From Leptodactylus fallax (lineage: Eukaryota; Chordata; Amphibia; Anura; Leptodactylidae), in contig CAMRHE010000197.1 in NCBI GenBank assembly GCA_947044405.1, positions 2,170,001 through 2,234,000 of the forward strand: a stretch of DNA of 64,000 bases, given 5' to 3'. Below the pieces are notes generated by a model. That model saw only the letters and a program-made list of their open reading frames with translations. It had not been told where the DNA came from and made no database searches. Below are positions 1 through 12,049 of this stretch, one piece after another. Made by a program: the position numbers and the translations under genes. The first letter of the stretch is position 1. Each line of letters begins with the position of its first letter.

Positions 1-2357
1 TTAATCCTTTTGATGTCATTCAAAAGACCCTTTTAAAATAAATACCATGGCTTTTTACATCCTTGACACCTTTAAATCCGGCAATCTTTTTTTTTCCACT
101 AAACCTTATTAATTCCATAACTTACAAAGTCTGGAAAGTATCATAGGTCACAGTTAGAACAATCAACTCTCTACTTTCCATCTTAAGGTGTGAGTGAATA
201 TAAATGCAACTGTTTGTAATGTCATAATTCTACAATGTGTTCCCTCGGTTGGCTCTGATTTAAGGACTTGAACTATTAAGGAGGAAGCATATATGAACCT
301 AACATGTAGACACATCTAAAACTTAATGGACCGTAGAAACAAAAATGTAATTCTTAATTCCTCTGTTACTGTCAGAAATCAAAGTGACATTATAAGCAAG
401 ATATGCTAATATAGTAGGATCAACAAAGATGGATGTTTAGAGGCAAAAACAGTAACAATGATAATTAAAACATAAACCATGGATTCTGCTATCTTGTTCT
501 AGCATGGGATATTCCAGCAGAAAACAATTCCTAATTATGTACTATTATGTAACTGTCACTCAACAGGTTCCTTAAAAGAGTATCCCATCTCAAACATTTA
601 CAGCATATACACTGGGACCCGCATTTACCTCCAGAATGAGAGCCTCCAGCTCTGTTGTGCCACATGCAAGTTTGGAGATCTAGAGAGTTGAATGAGAGTG
701 AATGAGAGTTATGGAAAATGTAGTCAGCTGCAATTTTTACCTACCTTGGGAGTTCTAGAGATATGTATGAATCCCATAGACAGGATCATTATATATAAGT
801 CATCTGGAATGTGCCCTAAATGATTGAATTGGGAATACCCCTTTAACTATTTAGCAAATGATGTTTGGATCCCTTTTGATTTCACATATGTCTCCTATGC
901 ATTAGAGACGTGATTTTCTGCTGCATTACCCCCTTAAATTCAATGTATAAATTTGGATAATGTTAAATAAGATTGACAAACAAAAAACAATAATTTAGCT
1001 GCAATGAATATATATCCTCTCAAACTCAATCTTACCTGGGACGCCTGCGGCCTTTGTTTCTAACTTTCCCGTACATGGTAAGCACAGGTGCAGCAGCAAA
1101 TTATTATACAGTAATATAGTAGGTTTACTTTTGCTCCAATGTACCATGTAGTGTGTGCCTGCTATCAAGGTGAAATACTTTTGAAAAGCATATGGGTACT
1201 GTGAAACAGGAATTTCTCATTTTCATATTAAAGTTACCTGCAAAACAGGTAACTTTTTAAATACATTATACATATCCTAAGTTACAAATCTGTAATAACC
1301 CAGAGCTCAAAGGTTATTGTAAACTGGTAAAATTAGTCTTTCCTACCACCTAGTTGCACCATCACTGTTCCCTCTAAACTGTGCACACTGTGAAGAAAAG
1401 CGTTTAATCAACAGTCCAAGTAGATCAGTGAGTTCAATAACTGGCATACAGGGTGCGTCATGATAACCGTCAGCACCCCATAATCATACTGCAAGAGTTT
1501 AACAGTACCTATTAGATCATACAGTGACATCTGAAGCATTGAACATGTGGTGATCATGAGCTGGAACTTGGGATACAGGTGGGAGGGGCCTATGTTGGTA
1601 ATAGCTCTGCTCATCATCACAATGGATGACTTTCCCACCAAATCTCATAGTCTACACATTGAAAGTGGGGGTTAGGTAGAGTTCACCTGTCTCTTTTGTC
1701 TCAAGCTATGATGATGGAATAGGGAACCCTCAGAAATTCTATAAATTAATGGACGAGAGACAGGGAAGAAGTAGTAGTTCAAATTGTCAGCTCACTTTAC
1801 TTCTGCTTGCTGAGGCACATCTGTAGAACAGAGACATGGAACCTAACTTATTTTTAGCCACTGGTAAATTCAGTCCTCATCATGACCTTCCTAGGATGTT
1901 GCCTGTTGCAGCCCTACTCACTACCAATTTTCATGCTGTGAGTGTACTGCTTATGTCCCCAATGCATGTGGGACCTGACATGGCTTCCAAAGATGAGGTG
2001 GCAGCATGGTGGAGTATTGCTACCAGCCACCTGCAACAGTTGCTGCAGATGGCTAGGTCTTGTATGTGTGCACAGGAAGTTGTATGATATAACTGCTCAA
2101 ATGCTACCAATAAATCTGCTCACTCTGGGGAAGTACTTATATAACTTAAATTTCACCCATATCCTAGAATGTTCGAAGAATATGGTTGAGAATACAACCA
2201 GATATGAACCAGACACTAATTGTTTATGCAGTATGAAACACAGATAAACACAGCATTATAATAACTAATTTAGTTTTAATATTGTAAAATATTGTCCTGC
2301 ATGTCTCAGTTTATGACATAAGAAGCGCAATAGTTTGAGTACCAGCAAAAATAGATA
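1..2357. other. Unclassified AT-rich non-coding DNA
   Basis: No domain, transposon end, RNA gene or splice-supported exon could be recognised. The open frames here (for example around 1836-2247 on the plus strand) are short, overlap in different frames and show no known motif, so they are treated as chance. The stretch is probably unique or very old repeat DNA. Confidence 0.5.
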
Positions 2358-2634
2358 GAGCCCATCCTTAGGATAGGCCATTAATATTAGATCTGCGGGG
2401 GTCTGACATCTAGGACCCCTGAAGATCACCGGTACAAGGCAACCATGGGAGATCTTCGCTTCTCACTCACCGTACAAATTGTAGCAGCAAGTGTAGGTAC
2501 TGCAGTGCTGCCCCATTTAAGACTCTCCCATTCTGCCTTGGTACTGATGATCTACCGAGGTCCTGGATGTCAGACCCCCACAGATCTAGGACTGATGGCC
2601 GATCCTTAGGATAGGGTAACCCCTTTAAAATGCT
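2358..2634. repeat. Foldback MITE-like element
   Basis: The two ends are imperfect inverted copies of about 60 bp: both carry ATCCTTAGGATAGG followed by a GGCCAT block, an AGATCTG block and GGGGGTCTGACATC, read inward from each side. The middle is non-coding. This is the shape of a miniature inverted-repeat element that needs a transposase supplied from elsewhere. The superfamily is not clear because no exact target duplication could be identified; the flank CCCCTTTAAA at the right resembles ends of TTAA-type frog elements. Confidence 0.65.
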
Positions 2635-3583
2635 CAAAAAAAAAAAACTAAGCAAAATAAATCATTGAAAAACAGTTACCCAGAGTACATGTAGCAAGCA
2701 TACTCCATGAAGGAGAGTGTGAGAAGGGAGAGAGAGCAGGTGTGGAGGGTATAGTTAATGTTCTCCCTAGCTATCAAACCCAGGCTTCTATTCAAATGTG
2801 AAAATGTGCTATCTTTACGCTCTGTTTTCCACATATGAACAAGTATATGCAAGTTTCAACATTGCTCTGAACCGATCCTTACATGAACATGCCACTAAAC
2901 TGAACTATGAAGTGACAGAATAAAATCACTCTGCAGCTTATACTGTCATTAGATATGTCAAGACTGATATGCTACACACAGCTGTTCATCACATGGTGTT
3001 TCTATACATAGTACAGTACCTATGCTATAGTTCAGATTGAAAAGATTCTATTTTACAAACCTAAAAATTACTTCACTTCCCTTGTTTTACCCATTTTTGT
3101 GGGGTACCACACCATCCACTGGCCTACCAATTACCACGTGTAATGCCATCTTGGGATCATCTTATCGGCTGTGTCATCATCTATCTTGGCATCCTAGTCA
3201 TGTGTCTTGATATACTGGTCACTGATCCACCACTTTTATGCCACCTTCTAATTAATTATCATATAGTATGTAGCCCTTGGGTGCCCTGTTTGTAGCCATG
3301 AGTTTTTACATCAAACAACTTTCATATGTGTTCAGAGGTGTATTCATTATTTATTGGTACATTATTATTAGTGATACGTAGGGTATTAGCAAGTTGATTA
3401 TTGGTTAGTATATGACATTATTTGATACCTTTAGTTTTCTGGTCATCTCTAGATATTTACCAATTGTGTACATTTTGTTATATTGTTATGTACATGGTGG
3501 GATGTTTTGTTTAGGGCCTTTATTGTCCACTGATGAGCCAGCAGTTTGGGGAAAGATATCGGAATGTCCTGAGGGACTGGTTG
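2635..3583. other. Unclassified non-coding DNA
   Basis: AT-rich sequence with only short chance frames; no recognisable element. Confidence 0.4.
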
Positions 3584-3591
3584 GATGGTAT

Positions 3592-4770
3592 TAGAGATGA
3601 GCAAATCGAAGCTGAAGAAGTGGAATTCGATCCGAATTTCAGGCAATATTCGATTCGCATCGAATCCGGATTTCCTCACACTTCGTGGTAATGAATCACA
3701 CAGCTCCGATCGAGGGTTTTAACCCCTTGGATGCTGCAGTCAAACATGACCGCGGCATCCAAGGGTTTCCGCTAAGCTACATGTCCCTCTCTGCACCCTC
3801 GGTGATTAAAAATAAAAAAAATACTGATACTCACCTTTCCTAAGCTCAGCATCCACTCCGGTGACTGAGGTCCTGCCCTCCAGGCCTCACTGCTGGGACC
3901 TGTGATTGGGCCCCAGCGGTCACGTGGAACGTGCCGACGTAATGACGTCATCGTGCCCCCACGTGATCACTGAGGCCCATACACAGGCCCCAGCAGTGAC
4001 ATCTGGGGAGCAGGACCTCAGTCGCAAGAAAGAAGAAGAGTGAGGAGGACGCTGCAGACAGCCGGATTCCCAGGAGAGGTGAGGTAAGGTGCGTATAAGT
4101 GTTTGTTATTTTTAATCACTTCCCCTGGGCCTCAGACCCCAGAGTATAATAATAGCACCAGCTCTAGGAAGGGGGGGGGGGTTTACTTTTTTTTTACATT
4201 TTTTTCTTTTTGTCTCCATAGGGGATTGAAGCAGCGATATTCTGATCACTGCTTCAATAGGTATACGCTGCAATACGCGTGTACTGCACTGTATAGGAGG
4301 CTGTCAGCCAGTACAGATGCATAGGCTGACAATCTTCATTCAAGGCAGGATCCACCAACTATGAGGAGGCACAGCGATGGGGCAGACCCGGGTCTGCCAA
4401 ATAGAAGGAGCAGCACCCCTCAAAAACGTCGTGGGGGCCAATCGGGACCCCAATATATAATAAAACCGCGGCATCTCAGGGGTTAACAATCGTGATCGGA
4501 GCTCAGCTCCGACCAGGGGTGTTAAAGGACATTATCAGCCGTTGCATACGGCTGACACCTGCAAAGCAGGGTGCGCACACAGTTTCTGTGTGTGTACCAT
4601 GCTTCCGCCTTGGTTTGCGGAAAGGCCTTCCCGGCAGTGCCGTACTATTAGGGCGGATGTCGGGAAGGGTTAACACGATTCGCCGCAAATTAATTTGGAT
4701 TGAATCGAATTGTTACTGAAAATTCGACGAATCGTCCGAGTTGAATTTTTGAAAAATTCACTCATCTCTA
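3592..4770. mobile_element. Non-autonomous hAT-like DNA transposon, 1.18 kb
   Basis: The ends are inverted copies beginning TAGAGATGAG (left, 3592) and ending CTCATCTCTA (right, 4770). The element is bounded by an exact 8-bp duplication, GATGGTAT, at 3584-3591 and 4771-4778. An 8-bp duplication with TAGAG-type ends is typical of the hAT superfamily. There is no transposase frame, so it would have to be mobilised in trans. Subterminal sequence is rich in TTCGAAT/ATTCGA blocks. Inside it lie modules also seen in the X family (a GGATGCTGCAGTCAAACATG block near 3729) and a right-facing TTAA-type terminus near 4655-4675, so it may be a composite of older elements. The same left end recurs truncated near 35983. 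Confidence 0.8.
3815..4160. repeat. Palindromic module shared by several elements
   Basis: Two inverted arms (one around TACTCACCTTTCC near 3828, the other around GGTGAGGTAAGG near 4078) enclose GC-rich sequence, followed by CCTGGGCCTCAGACCCC and AGAGTATAAT near 4125-4150. Related arms occur at about 20303-20600, 37460-37755 and 62455-62560 inside elements with other termini. Confidence 0.6.
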
Positions 4771-4778
4771 GATGGTAT

Positions 4779-5994
4779 ATTGCACCCTAACTGACATTTT
4801 TCTTACTATCTCATGTATTGATGTTTACAATTTGTTGGGTTTTTTTAGGTAATCATTAATAAAAGTTATATTTTAATTGGTCCTTTTCTGTGATTGTGGG
4901 GTACCACACAGTCTAGGTCAGACTAAGTTATCAACTCAAATTGCAATGGTGTCAACTTGCAAAGATCACCCCAGAATCAATATTGTCAGATGAGGGACCA
5001 CTGTGCTACTTTTTGAACTCAGTGACTAAAAAGATGAAATGTCACAGAGAATACAAAATATTACAAATATTACAATATAAATAATACAGAATGTCTTATT
5101 TTGAAAGAAAGTCTGCTACAATACACATCTGGTCTGATCAATAAGTGGCAAATAGATTTTTTTTTCATTACTGTCCACTATTCCCAACATTCACATCTGT
5201 CACTTCAGGAACTTAGAGCGACATTTCTTAACTTTTTTACCTAAGTTATCAGATTTCCTGTATAGAGTGGGATAGAATAGGTAGAGTCATCTTATTATCA
5301 TTAGAAGGTGGGCAAGTTAATAAGATTCCACTGTACTGATTGAGATCTATATGACGTAGGATGGCAATACTATATACATAGATGAGATGCTATATGCTTT
5401 TACCCTGTCACTCTCTTTTCTCTTGGGGAGGGGCAGTACACAATCACCTTTTGGTGACAGTTATGATCTTTAACATTTCTTTGTCAGTTTATTCCTTTTC
5501 ATTTTATCTGCTAAAAAGTGTACAAACTCATGGGCTGTCAATAAAGGCAATACAGGAAGAAAGTATGTGTCTCTCAGACAGGGCACCCAAATAGTTATTT
5601 AAAAAATAAATAATAAATAGAATCAATATTTTAGATATACAGTAAATAAATTATTTTTCTTTTACAGACTAAAATCTAATTAATTAAACATACAATAAAT
5701 AACTTTTAAATAATACAGGTACTACAGAGGGGCTTTGCCACTGCCACTACTCTTACTATTTAATGTATTAAAGAGGTAGTCCAATGACAATAAACATATT
5801 TCATATAAGTACTTTAAAAAGCATCATTGCCACCCATTGAAAGTAATTACCCAATTTATTTATGGGGCTGCGGGCACTGCTAGAAATTACAGTCTGTGCA
5901 GCCGCATAGAAGTCAATGGAGTGTTGGTCACACAAGCACATTGGTGCTCTTTTCACAAGGAAGCCTTAGAGGAACTTTCGGTCCCCTGTCTTCC
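4779..5994. other. Unclassified DNA with a degraded repeat at its right end
   Basis: AT-rich sequence with no gene. From about 5771 (TAAAGAGGTAGTCCAATG) to 6121 it resembles one arm and the centre of a degraded foldback repeat that includes the C/G tract described separately. Confidence 0.4.
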
Positions 5995-6017
5995 TGATCA
6001 CTGGGGGACCCGATAAT

Positions 6018-6106
6018 CCCCCCCCCCCCCCCCCCCCCCGGGCCCCCGGGCCGGCGGCCCCGCCCCCGGGCCCCCCCGGGGGCGGCGGGCGGCCCGCCGC
6101 CGGCCC
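6018..6106. repeat. Extreme C/G homopolymer tract
   Basis: A run of 22 C (6018-6039) is followed by about 65 bases made only of C and G, ending in CGGCCCAC. It lies in the loop of a short inverted repeat: TGATCACTGGG at 5995-6005 and its complement CCCAGTGATCA at 6111-6121. Flanks are ordinary AT-rich DNA. The tract is either a real GC-rich hairpin loop or a sequencing/consensus artefact. Confidence 0.8.
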
Positions 6107-6121
6107 ACCTCCCAGTGATCA

Positions 6122-7161
6122 GACAGTTATCCCTTGCTTAGTGTTCCTATATGTGCACAAACACAGTGTTGACAGAAGTGACAATAGTATATGTCTGCGC
6201 CATTATTGACATACAGGGCATGGAAATATTAACTGAGTTCACTGAAAAAGACAATCCCTTTACAACACTTATAAATAAAAAGAGGGTCTCCAATCAAAAC
6301 CACCATCTATAAGGCAAAAAAGAGAGCCACTTTGTAAAAGTTATACCCAGTCTGGCAGACCTAGTCCCTTACGTTACATAGGTGGCAATTTATTTGAATA
6401 GCTGGTTTGTAAAGCAACATTTCTCATGTAGTTGTCACTGCAGGCAGAATGTATAGCCAGATACAGTTGATTAGACAAATAAGATTTTGCTTGTGGTTGT
6501 AAAAGACAGACTAACCGTTATCAGTCTGCTTCTTTTGTCTTCATGCAAATACCTCTTTAAAGAAGCACGCTAGAGAAAAAAAAAATTCCATCTCTCTACA
6601 CCTCTCCTGCTATATTTCACTTTTATCCCTGCAGGTTCCCTTCTAGCAGTATAAAGCAGGGACAGCTTTCCTAGCGATATAATGGTGGCTAGGTATCCTC
6701 CATAGAGACTGAGCGCATGTCATCAGTTCTAAGTTGATCAGTATGGCAGTAACTTCATCGCCAGCAACTTAAAGTTGCAAACCAGCCTGGACAAACATTC
6801 CCTTATGGATGACTGACATTGGCATGGAGGAGGAGAAGTAGATAATGACGGTGATCATAATAACGATAACCATGTTCTAGGTGTGTATGTGGCCTGCCTA
6901 CAAAGAAAATTATGGGGAAAATGAGTAAGACGTATTGTTCACTTTGCCTGCCATTTCCACTGCCAATTCAATTTTGCTGTTGGCACCATTTCATGTGTGC
7001 GGAGAGGACTAGTTCCTACATTTGTACCTGCATGACCATGGCTTATTTTCTGCTTCAGATCTTGCACAGTACAATCGATTTTTGTTTTTGTAAAAATTTA
7101 CACAACATTCCCACAAGGAAGATGACTGCACGTAGCTGTTTCTGCTACATGTCTACCAGTG
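6122..7161. other. Unclassified non-coding DNA upstream of the copia insertion
   Basis: No element or gene recognised. The open frame at 6912-7307 runs into the LTR of the neighbouring retrotransposon and has no known domain, so it is treated as chance. Confidence 0.4.
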
Positions 7162-7166
7162 CCATC

Positions 7167-7469
7167 TGTTGCATAGTTGTGTCACAGAAGAAGCTTGAGA
7201 GTAGATTATATGGGATAATCAGCATTTACTTCTTACAACATGAGGTAAACAGCATCAAAACGTTAACACAGCAAAACTTGAAAGTAAAAAAGGACCTTTT
7301 ACAATAGAGAGATAAAAAGCAAGGTACAGCAAGTCTCACATAGCATACCATTACACTCTATTCAGCATATAACACTAATAACATCGCCATCTACTGTCAG
7401 ATAGATGTAAACTTCTGCACACAAATAAGTCTATCTGTTGCATATATATGTATATAGTATATACCAACA
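7167..7469 (-). repeat. 3' LTR of the copia element
   Basis: 303 bp, beginning TGTTG and ending CAACA on the plus strand, the usual TG...CA boundary extended to a 5-bp inverted repeat. It matches the other LTR except at two positions (about 7235 in TCTTACAACA and about 7385 in ACATCGCC). It is the 3' LTR because the coding strand is minus and the polypurine tract abuts it. Confidence 0.95.
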
Positions 7470-7478
7470 CCCTTTCTC
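7470..7478 (-). other. Polypurine tract of the copia element
   Basis: On the minus strand the sequence GAGAAAGGG lies directly against the 3' LTR. A purine run at this position primes plus-strand DNA synthesis in LTR retrotransposons. Confidence 0.8.
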
Positions 7479-7490
7479 AACAGTAAGAAC

Positions 7491-10400
7491 TTATTCAGTT
7501 AAATATAATCTCTTTATCAGTCTCTGGTGTCTTTCAGCACTCAACGCCTTTGTGAAAATATCTGCTGTCATATCTTCAGTTGGGCAGTATTCTAAATTCA
7601 GAATTCCTTGTTCCTGATGATCCCGTAAGAAATGAAACTTCACATCAATGTGTTTAGTTCTGGGATTAACTCTTTCCATCTGAGCAAGAACAAGACATCC
7701 TTGATTGTCTTCATGTAACGTTGTTGGTCCTAACTGTTGTTGTCCTAAGTCTCTTAGTAGTTGTCTTAACCAAAGAACTTCTTGACTCGCATGAGCGGCG
7801 GCTACATATTCTGCTTCTGTAGACGATAGTGTTACTATAGATTGTTTTTTACTAGTCCAACTAATTGGTCCGCCCGAGAGTAAGAAAAGATAGCCACTGG
7901 TAGATTTTCTATCAATTGGATCTCCAGCCCAGTCTGCATCAACATATCCAGTTAAAACGCATTCATCACTTGCAGGTAGTTTCAGTTTAACGTTGCTAGT
8001 TCCTTTCAGATAACGTATTACTCTCTTTACAGCTTTCCAATCCATTTCATTGGGGTTTGACACTTTTCTGCTCAAAATTCCTACTGCTGCTGCAATGTCT
8101 GGCCTTGTAACAGTCGCTAAATATAGTAATTTTCCCATTGCTTTTCTGTATAGCTCATTATCTGGTAACATATTTTGTTCACTTTTAATTTCCTTCAGAT
8201 AATTAGTTTCCATTGGAGACTTTACTGGTTTCGCATCTTTCAGTCCAAATGTTTATATTATATCTTTGATCATGTGATTTTGGTTAAGTTGGAAACTCCC
8301 ATCTTCTTCTCTTTCTATCTGTATCCCTAGGTAATGCTTCACATTTCCCAGATCTTTGATCTCAAAGTGTTGATCCAAAATTTTCCGTATTTCAGCTTCA
8401 TCCCTTTCTCTTTCAAAACAAACTAAAATATCATCAACATATATCAGTACATAGATCCATCTGTCATCTAGTTTCTTTGTGTATAGACAGGGATCCGCTT
8501 TGCTTCTTAGAAAATGTTCATTTATGAGCACTTCAGTGATTTTATCATTCCACGCTTTAGCGGCTTGTTTTAAACCGTATATACTTTTCTGTAGCTTACA
8601 AACCATGTTTGGTTTCTCTTTATCTTTGAATCCTGGAGGTTGTTCCATGTAAATTTCTTCTGTTAAATCTCCATTCAGAAATGCTGTCTTTACATCCAGA
8701 TGTTTCAATTCCATTCCTTTAGTAGCTGCAACCGCAAGCAAAGTTCTGATTGTAGTATGCTTGACAACCGGAGCAAATGTTTCATCATAGTCTTCTCCGT
8801 ATTTTTGAGAATAACCTTTAGCTACGAGTCTTGCTCGGTATTGTTCAGCGGTGCCATCTCTTTGGTATTTAACTTTAAAAACCCATTTACATCCTATAGC
8901 TTTTCTCCCTTTTGGTAATTCTGTCAGTGTCCATGTCTTTGAATCATGCATGGATTTCATTTCTGTTTCTGTAGCCTTTATCCACTTATTGGCCTCTTCT
9001 TCTGAAAGTTGAGATATATCCTCCCAAGATGTAGGTTCATATACTTTATTTGTACTTGCCTTGTATGAAAGACGTACAGGTGGTTTTCCTTTGTTTTCTC
9101 TCATTGAACGTCTTGGTTCTGTGTCTGTCTGTAGTTCTATCTCTTCACTTTCAGTATTTTGAACTTAATCAATTTCAACTTCTTTTTCATCAGATGTTCC
9201 TGCACTTATATCACTGTTGTCTCTCTCATTTCTCATTTCCAGTGATGTCATAATGTTATCATTTAGATCTTCAATGAATGTTACACTGTTACTCACCGTA
9301 ACTCTGTCTTTTTTAGGATCTAGGATTCTGTATCCTTTGCAGTTGTCACTATATCCAACAAATATTCCTTCTATGGCTCTGTTTTGAAGTTTGGAGCGTT
9401 TCTCTTCTGGAACAAAAACAAAAGCTTTGCAACCAAAAACTCTTAAATGATTCACACTTGGTTTCTTACCATGCCACAGTTCATATGGGTTTTTTTTTCA
9501 GTTTTCTTGAAAAAAGTCTATTTTGCAGATAAGTAGCTGTCATTGCTGCTTCACCCCAGTATTTCTCTGGTAGTTTGGAATCTGTTAGCATGCATCTTAT
9601 CATTTCAGTCAGAGTTCTGTTTTTCCTTTCTGCTACGCCATTTTGTTCAGGTGTGTATGGAACAGTTTTGTGATGCTCTATTCCATTCTGTCTTAAATAG
9701 TTCTCTATTTGGTGTCCTGTGAATTCACCTCCATTATCACTTCTAATGATGATTGGCTTCCTCTGAAACTTATTATACGACTTTGATACGTATTCTTCTA
9801 ATTTACTGAAAACTTCCCTTTTGTTCTTTATTAAGTACGTGACTGTGTATCTTGAGTAGTCATCTATAAAAGTCACCATATATCTATTACCTCCTGATGT
9901 GGTTACTTTCATGGGTCCACATACATCAGTATGCACCAAGTCAAGTGGTTTTGTGCCTTTTGTTTCACTCTCTTTAGGTATACACACTCTTGTAGCTTTA
10001 GATTTTATACAACATTCACATCTTACAATAATTGAGCAATCAGATATCAACAGATCTTTTGTCAAATTTTTGTTCTGTAATGCCATGATACTCTCAGGAT
10101 GTCTGTGTCCTAAGCGTCTATGCCACATGTGAATACAATTCTTGTGATCATGTGTACATAACTTCATCTGTTCCTTTAATGTGTCTAGATGATATAATTG
10201 TTCACCTGCTTTTACATTTATTATTATCTTGTCTCCTGCTAGGATTGTACATTCATCATCTTTGAATTTTACAGTAAGTCCTTTAGCTGTTAGACGTTTT
10301 ACAGATAATAGTCCTCCATCTAGTCCTGGAACATATAACACATCCTTTACTAGTATCTTTGAATTATGCCCAAATTTATCAGAATAGATTAGCATTCCTT

Positions 10401-11409
10401 GTCCAGTACCTTCCGTGGTTATTTTGCTCCCATCTGCAAGGTAAATAGCTTCCTTCTTATTTAGATCAAGTTCAGTAAAGAAGCTCTTATTACTTGTCAT
10501 GTGACTTGTTGCTCCTGAGTCAATATACCAACTCATTGATAACCTTTTATCGGTTACTTTAAATGTACCATTCCAGTGATCTGCATGTGGGTTAGATATT
10601 GTGCTTTTCACCTTCTGTTTACTTTCTTTATGGTATAACTTCTGTTCTGCTTTCCATATAGTACAGTCTTTCTTTAAATGTCCCTTTTTCTTGCATCTGA
10701 AACATTCTCTTGTTTCTGTTTTATAGGTTCTCTTATCTGTAATTTTAAGAGCATTTACACTGTCCTTTTCTGTGGAATCATTTGTTTGTTCTTTCCTTCT
10801 CTGGTATTCATCTATGAGTCGTATTTTTACAAACTCTAGTGTAATGTCTGCTTCAGGTCTTGTTTCTAGTGCATTTATCAAAGCAGTGTATGAATCCGGC
10901 AAGCTACACAATAATATTGCTGCTACATGACTTTCTTTAATATCTTCACCAACTGATCTCAGCTGTGTTATCACTTCCATCAAGGAGTTTATGTGCTCCT
11001 GCATGTCTTCCTGTGCACTTAATCTCATCTTGTAAAGTTTCCTTAGCAGAAACAATTTGTGATTTAAGCTGGATCTTTCATGTAACTTTCTCAATGCTTC
11101 CCACATTCCCTTTGCTGTATTCTCATTCCTTATGTGGATTAACTGATCATCTTCCACTAATAAGCTGATAGTAGCTCTTGCTTGTCTGTTTTTCTTATCC
11201 CATGTCTCATTATTATCATTGGGTCTATCTGTAGTGATTACATCCCATAAATCATCTTTAGACAATAACATCTCCACTTTGAACTTCCATAACTGATAGT
11301 TCTCATTGTTCAGCTTAGCTACTGTAAGTCTGAGTTCTGAATTGCTGGTCATTTTAACTTGTCTTACTTGTTTGGAGAGAATTGTTCTGAAGAATCCTTT
11401 TGCATTCAC
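7491..11409 (-). pseudogene. copia gag-pol polyprotein, one frameshift and two stops
   Basis: Read on the minus strand from 11409. The first 642-residue segment (11409-9481) holds a gag domain (about residues 21-200), a CCHC zinc knuckle (C236 to C249), the protease motif DSGATSH (D297), the integrase zinc-binding residues (H430, H435, C464, C467) and the catalytic triad D495, D558, E594 (35 residues between D558 and E594). A run of nine A residues on the coding strand near 9490-9500 shifts the frame. The next segment (9455-9165) ends at an in-frame TAA. The reverse transcriptase segment (9104-8253) contains the FLNGDL and YVDD motifs and ends in another in-frame TAA. The RNase H segment (8213-7491) contains DADWAGD and STEAEYVA. 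The last three segments share one frame. The protein would copy element RNA into DNA inside gag particles and integrate it. These breaks make the copy dead unless they are sequencing errors; the frameshift in a homopolymer is the most suspect. Confidence 0.95.
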
Positions 11410-11430
11410 TGGGTCTTTTTGTCTTCTATG

Positions 11431-11445
11431 CCTGGGCCCATAACC
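11431..11445 (-). other. Primer binding site matching the anticodon arm of initiator tRNA-Met
   Basis: Directly inside the 5' LTR the minus strand reads GGTTATGGGCCCAGG. Its complement, CCTGGGCCCATAACC, matches the anticodon stem-loop of eukaryotic initiator tRNA-Met (recalled sequence CTGGGCCCATAACC, containing the CAU anticodon) rather than a tRNA 3' end. Priming from a cleaved half-tRNA is the known mechanism of Drosophila copia. The match is seen directly; its use as a primer is inferred from position. Confidence 0.85.
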
Positions 11446-11748
11446 TGTTGCATAGTTGTGTCACAGAAGAAGCTTGAGAGTAGATTATATGGGATAATCA
11501 GCATTTACTTCTTAGAACATGAGGTAAACAGCATCAAAACGTTAACACAGCAAAACTTGAAAGTAAAAAAGGACCTTTTACAATAGAGAGATAAAAAGCA
11601 AGGTACAGCAAGTCTCACATAGCATACCATTACACTCTATTCAGCATATAACACTAATAACATTGCCATCTACTGTCAGATAGATGTAAACTTCTGCACA
11701 CAAATAAGTCTATCTGTTGCATATATATGTATATAGTATATACCAACA
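11446..11748 (-). repeat. 5' LTR of the copia element
   Basis: 303 bp with the same TGTTG...CAACA ends as the 3' LTR. It should contain the promoter for the minus-strand transcript, though no specific promoter motif is claimed. The gag frame begins 37 bases inside the LTR boundary. Confidence 0.95.
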
Positions 11749-11753
11749 CCATC

Positions 11754-12049
11754 ATCGTTCAAGCTTTTTTTTTCTTTTTTTATATTGGATTCAATAATGT
11801 GATCATCTTTTCCACCTTTTCTGAGTCATCCTGTCTATGTGTTTTTCCATACACTCATAAATCCTACCACCAGATTTCCACCTAGTGCCCCTACCAACAC
11901 AGCTACTAGTATCACACTCCCTGTCTCTACTACCCCCACAACTACCAAAGTCATGTCCTACACCTCTTCATCCAGAAAACAATGACAAACATTTGTAATG
12001 TGCTTTTCTCATCAAGGGACTCAAAGCACAGGTAATGTTGTGGAGTAGG
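11754..12049. other. Unclassified non-coding DNA
   Basis: AT-rich sequence immediately beside the copia insertion; no element recognised. Confidence 0.4.

Larger units (their letters stand above)
7167..11748 (-). mobile_element. Ty1/copia LTR retrotransposon, nearly full length
   Basis: A 4.58 kb element with 303-bp LTRs at both ends, a single gag-pol region read on the minus strand, and a 5-bp target duplication CCATC at 7162-7166 and 11749-11753. Domain order is gag, zinc knuckle, protease, integrase, reverse transcriptase, RNase H; integrase before reverse transcriptase is diagnostic for Ty1/copia. The LTRs differ at 2 of 303 positions, so the insertion is recent in evolutionary terms. 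The coding region has one frameshift and two stop codons, so this copy is not autonomous. Ty1/copia elements are rare in vertebrates compared with Gypsy and LINE elements; they are known from fish, amphibians and reptiles. Confidence 0.97.

Noticed and set aside
6912..7307. 131-codon plus-strand open frame
   Set aside because: It runs into the copia LTR, has no known domain and most of its length is AT-rich background; the LTR portion reappears as a frame at the other LTR.
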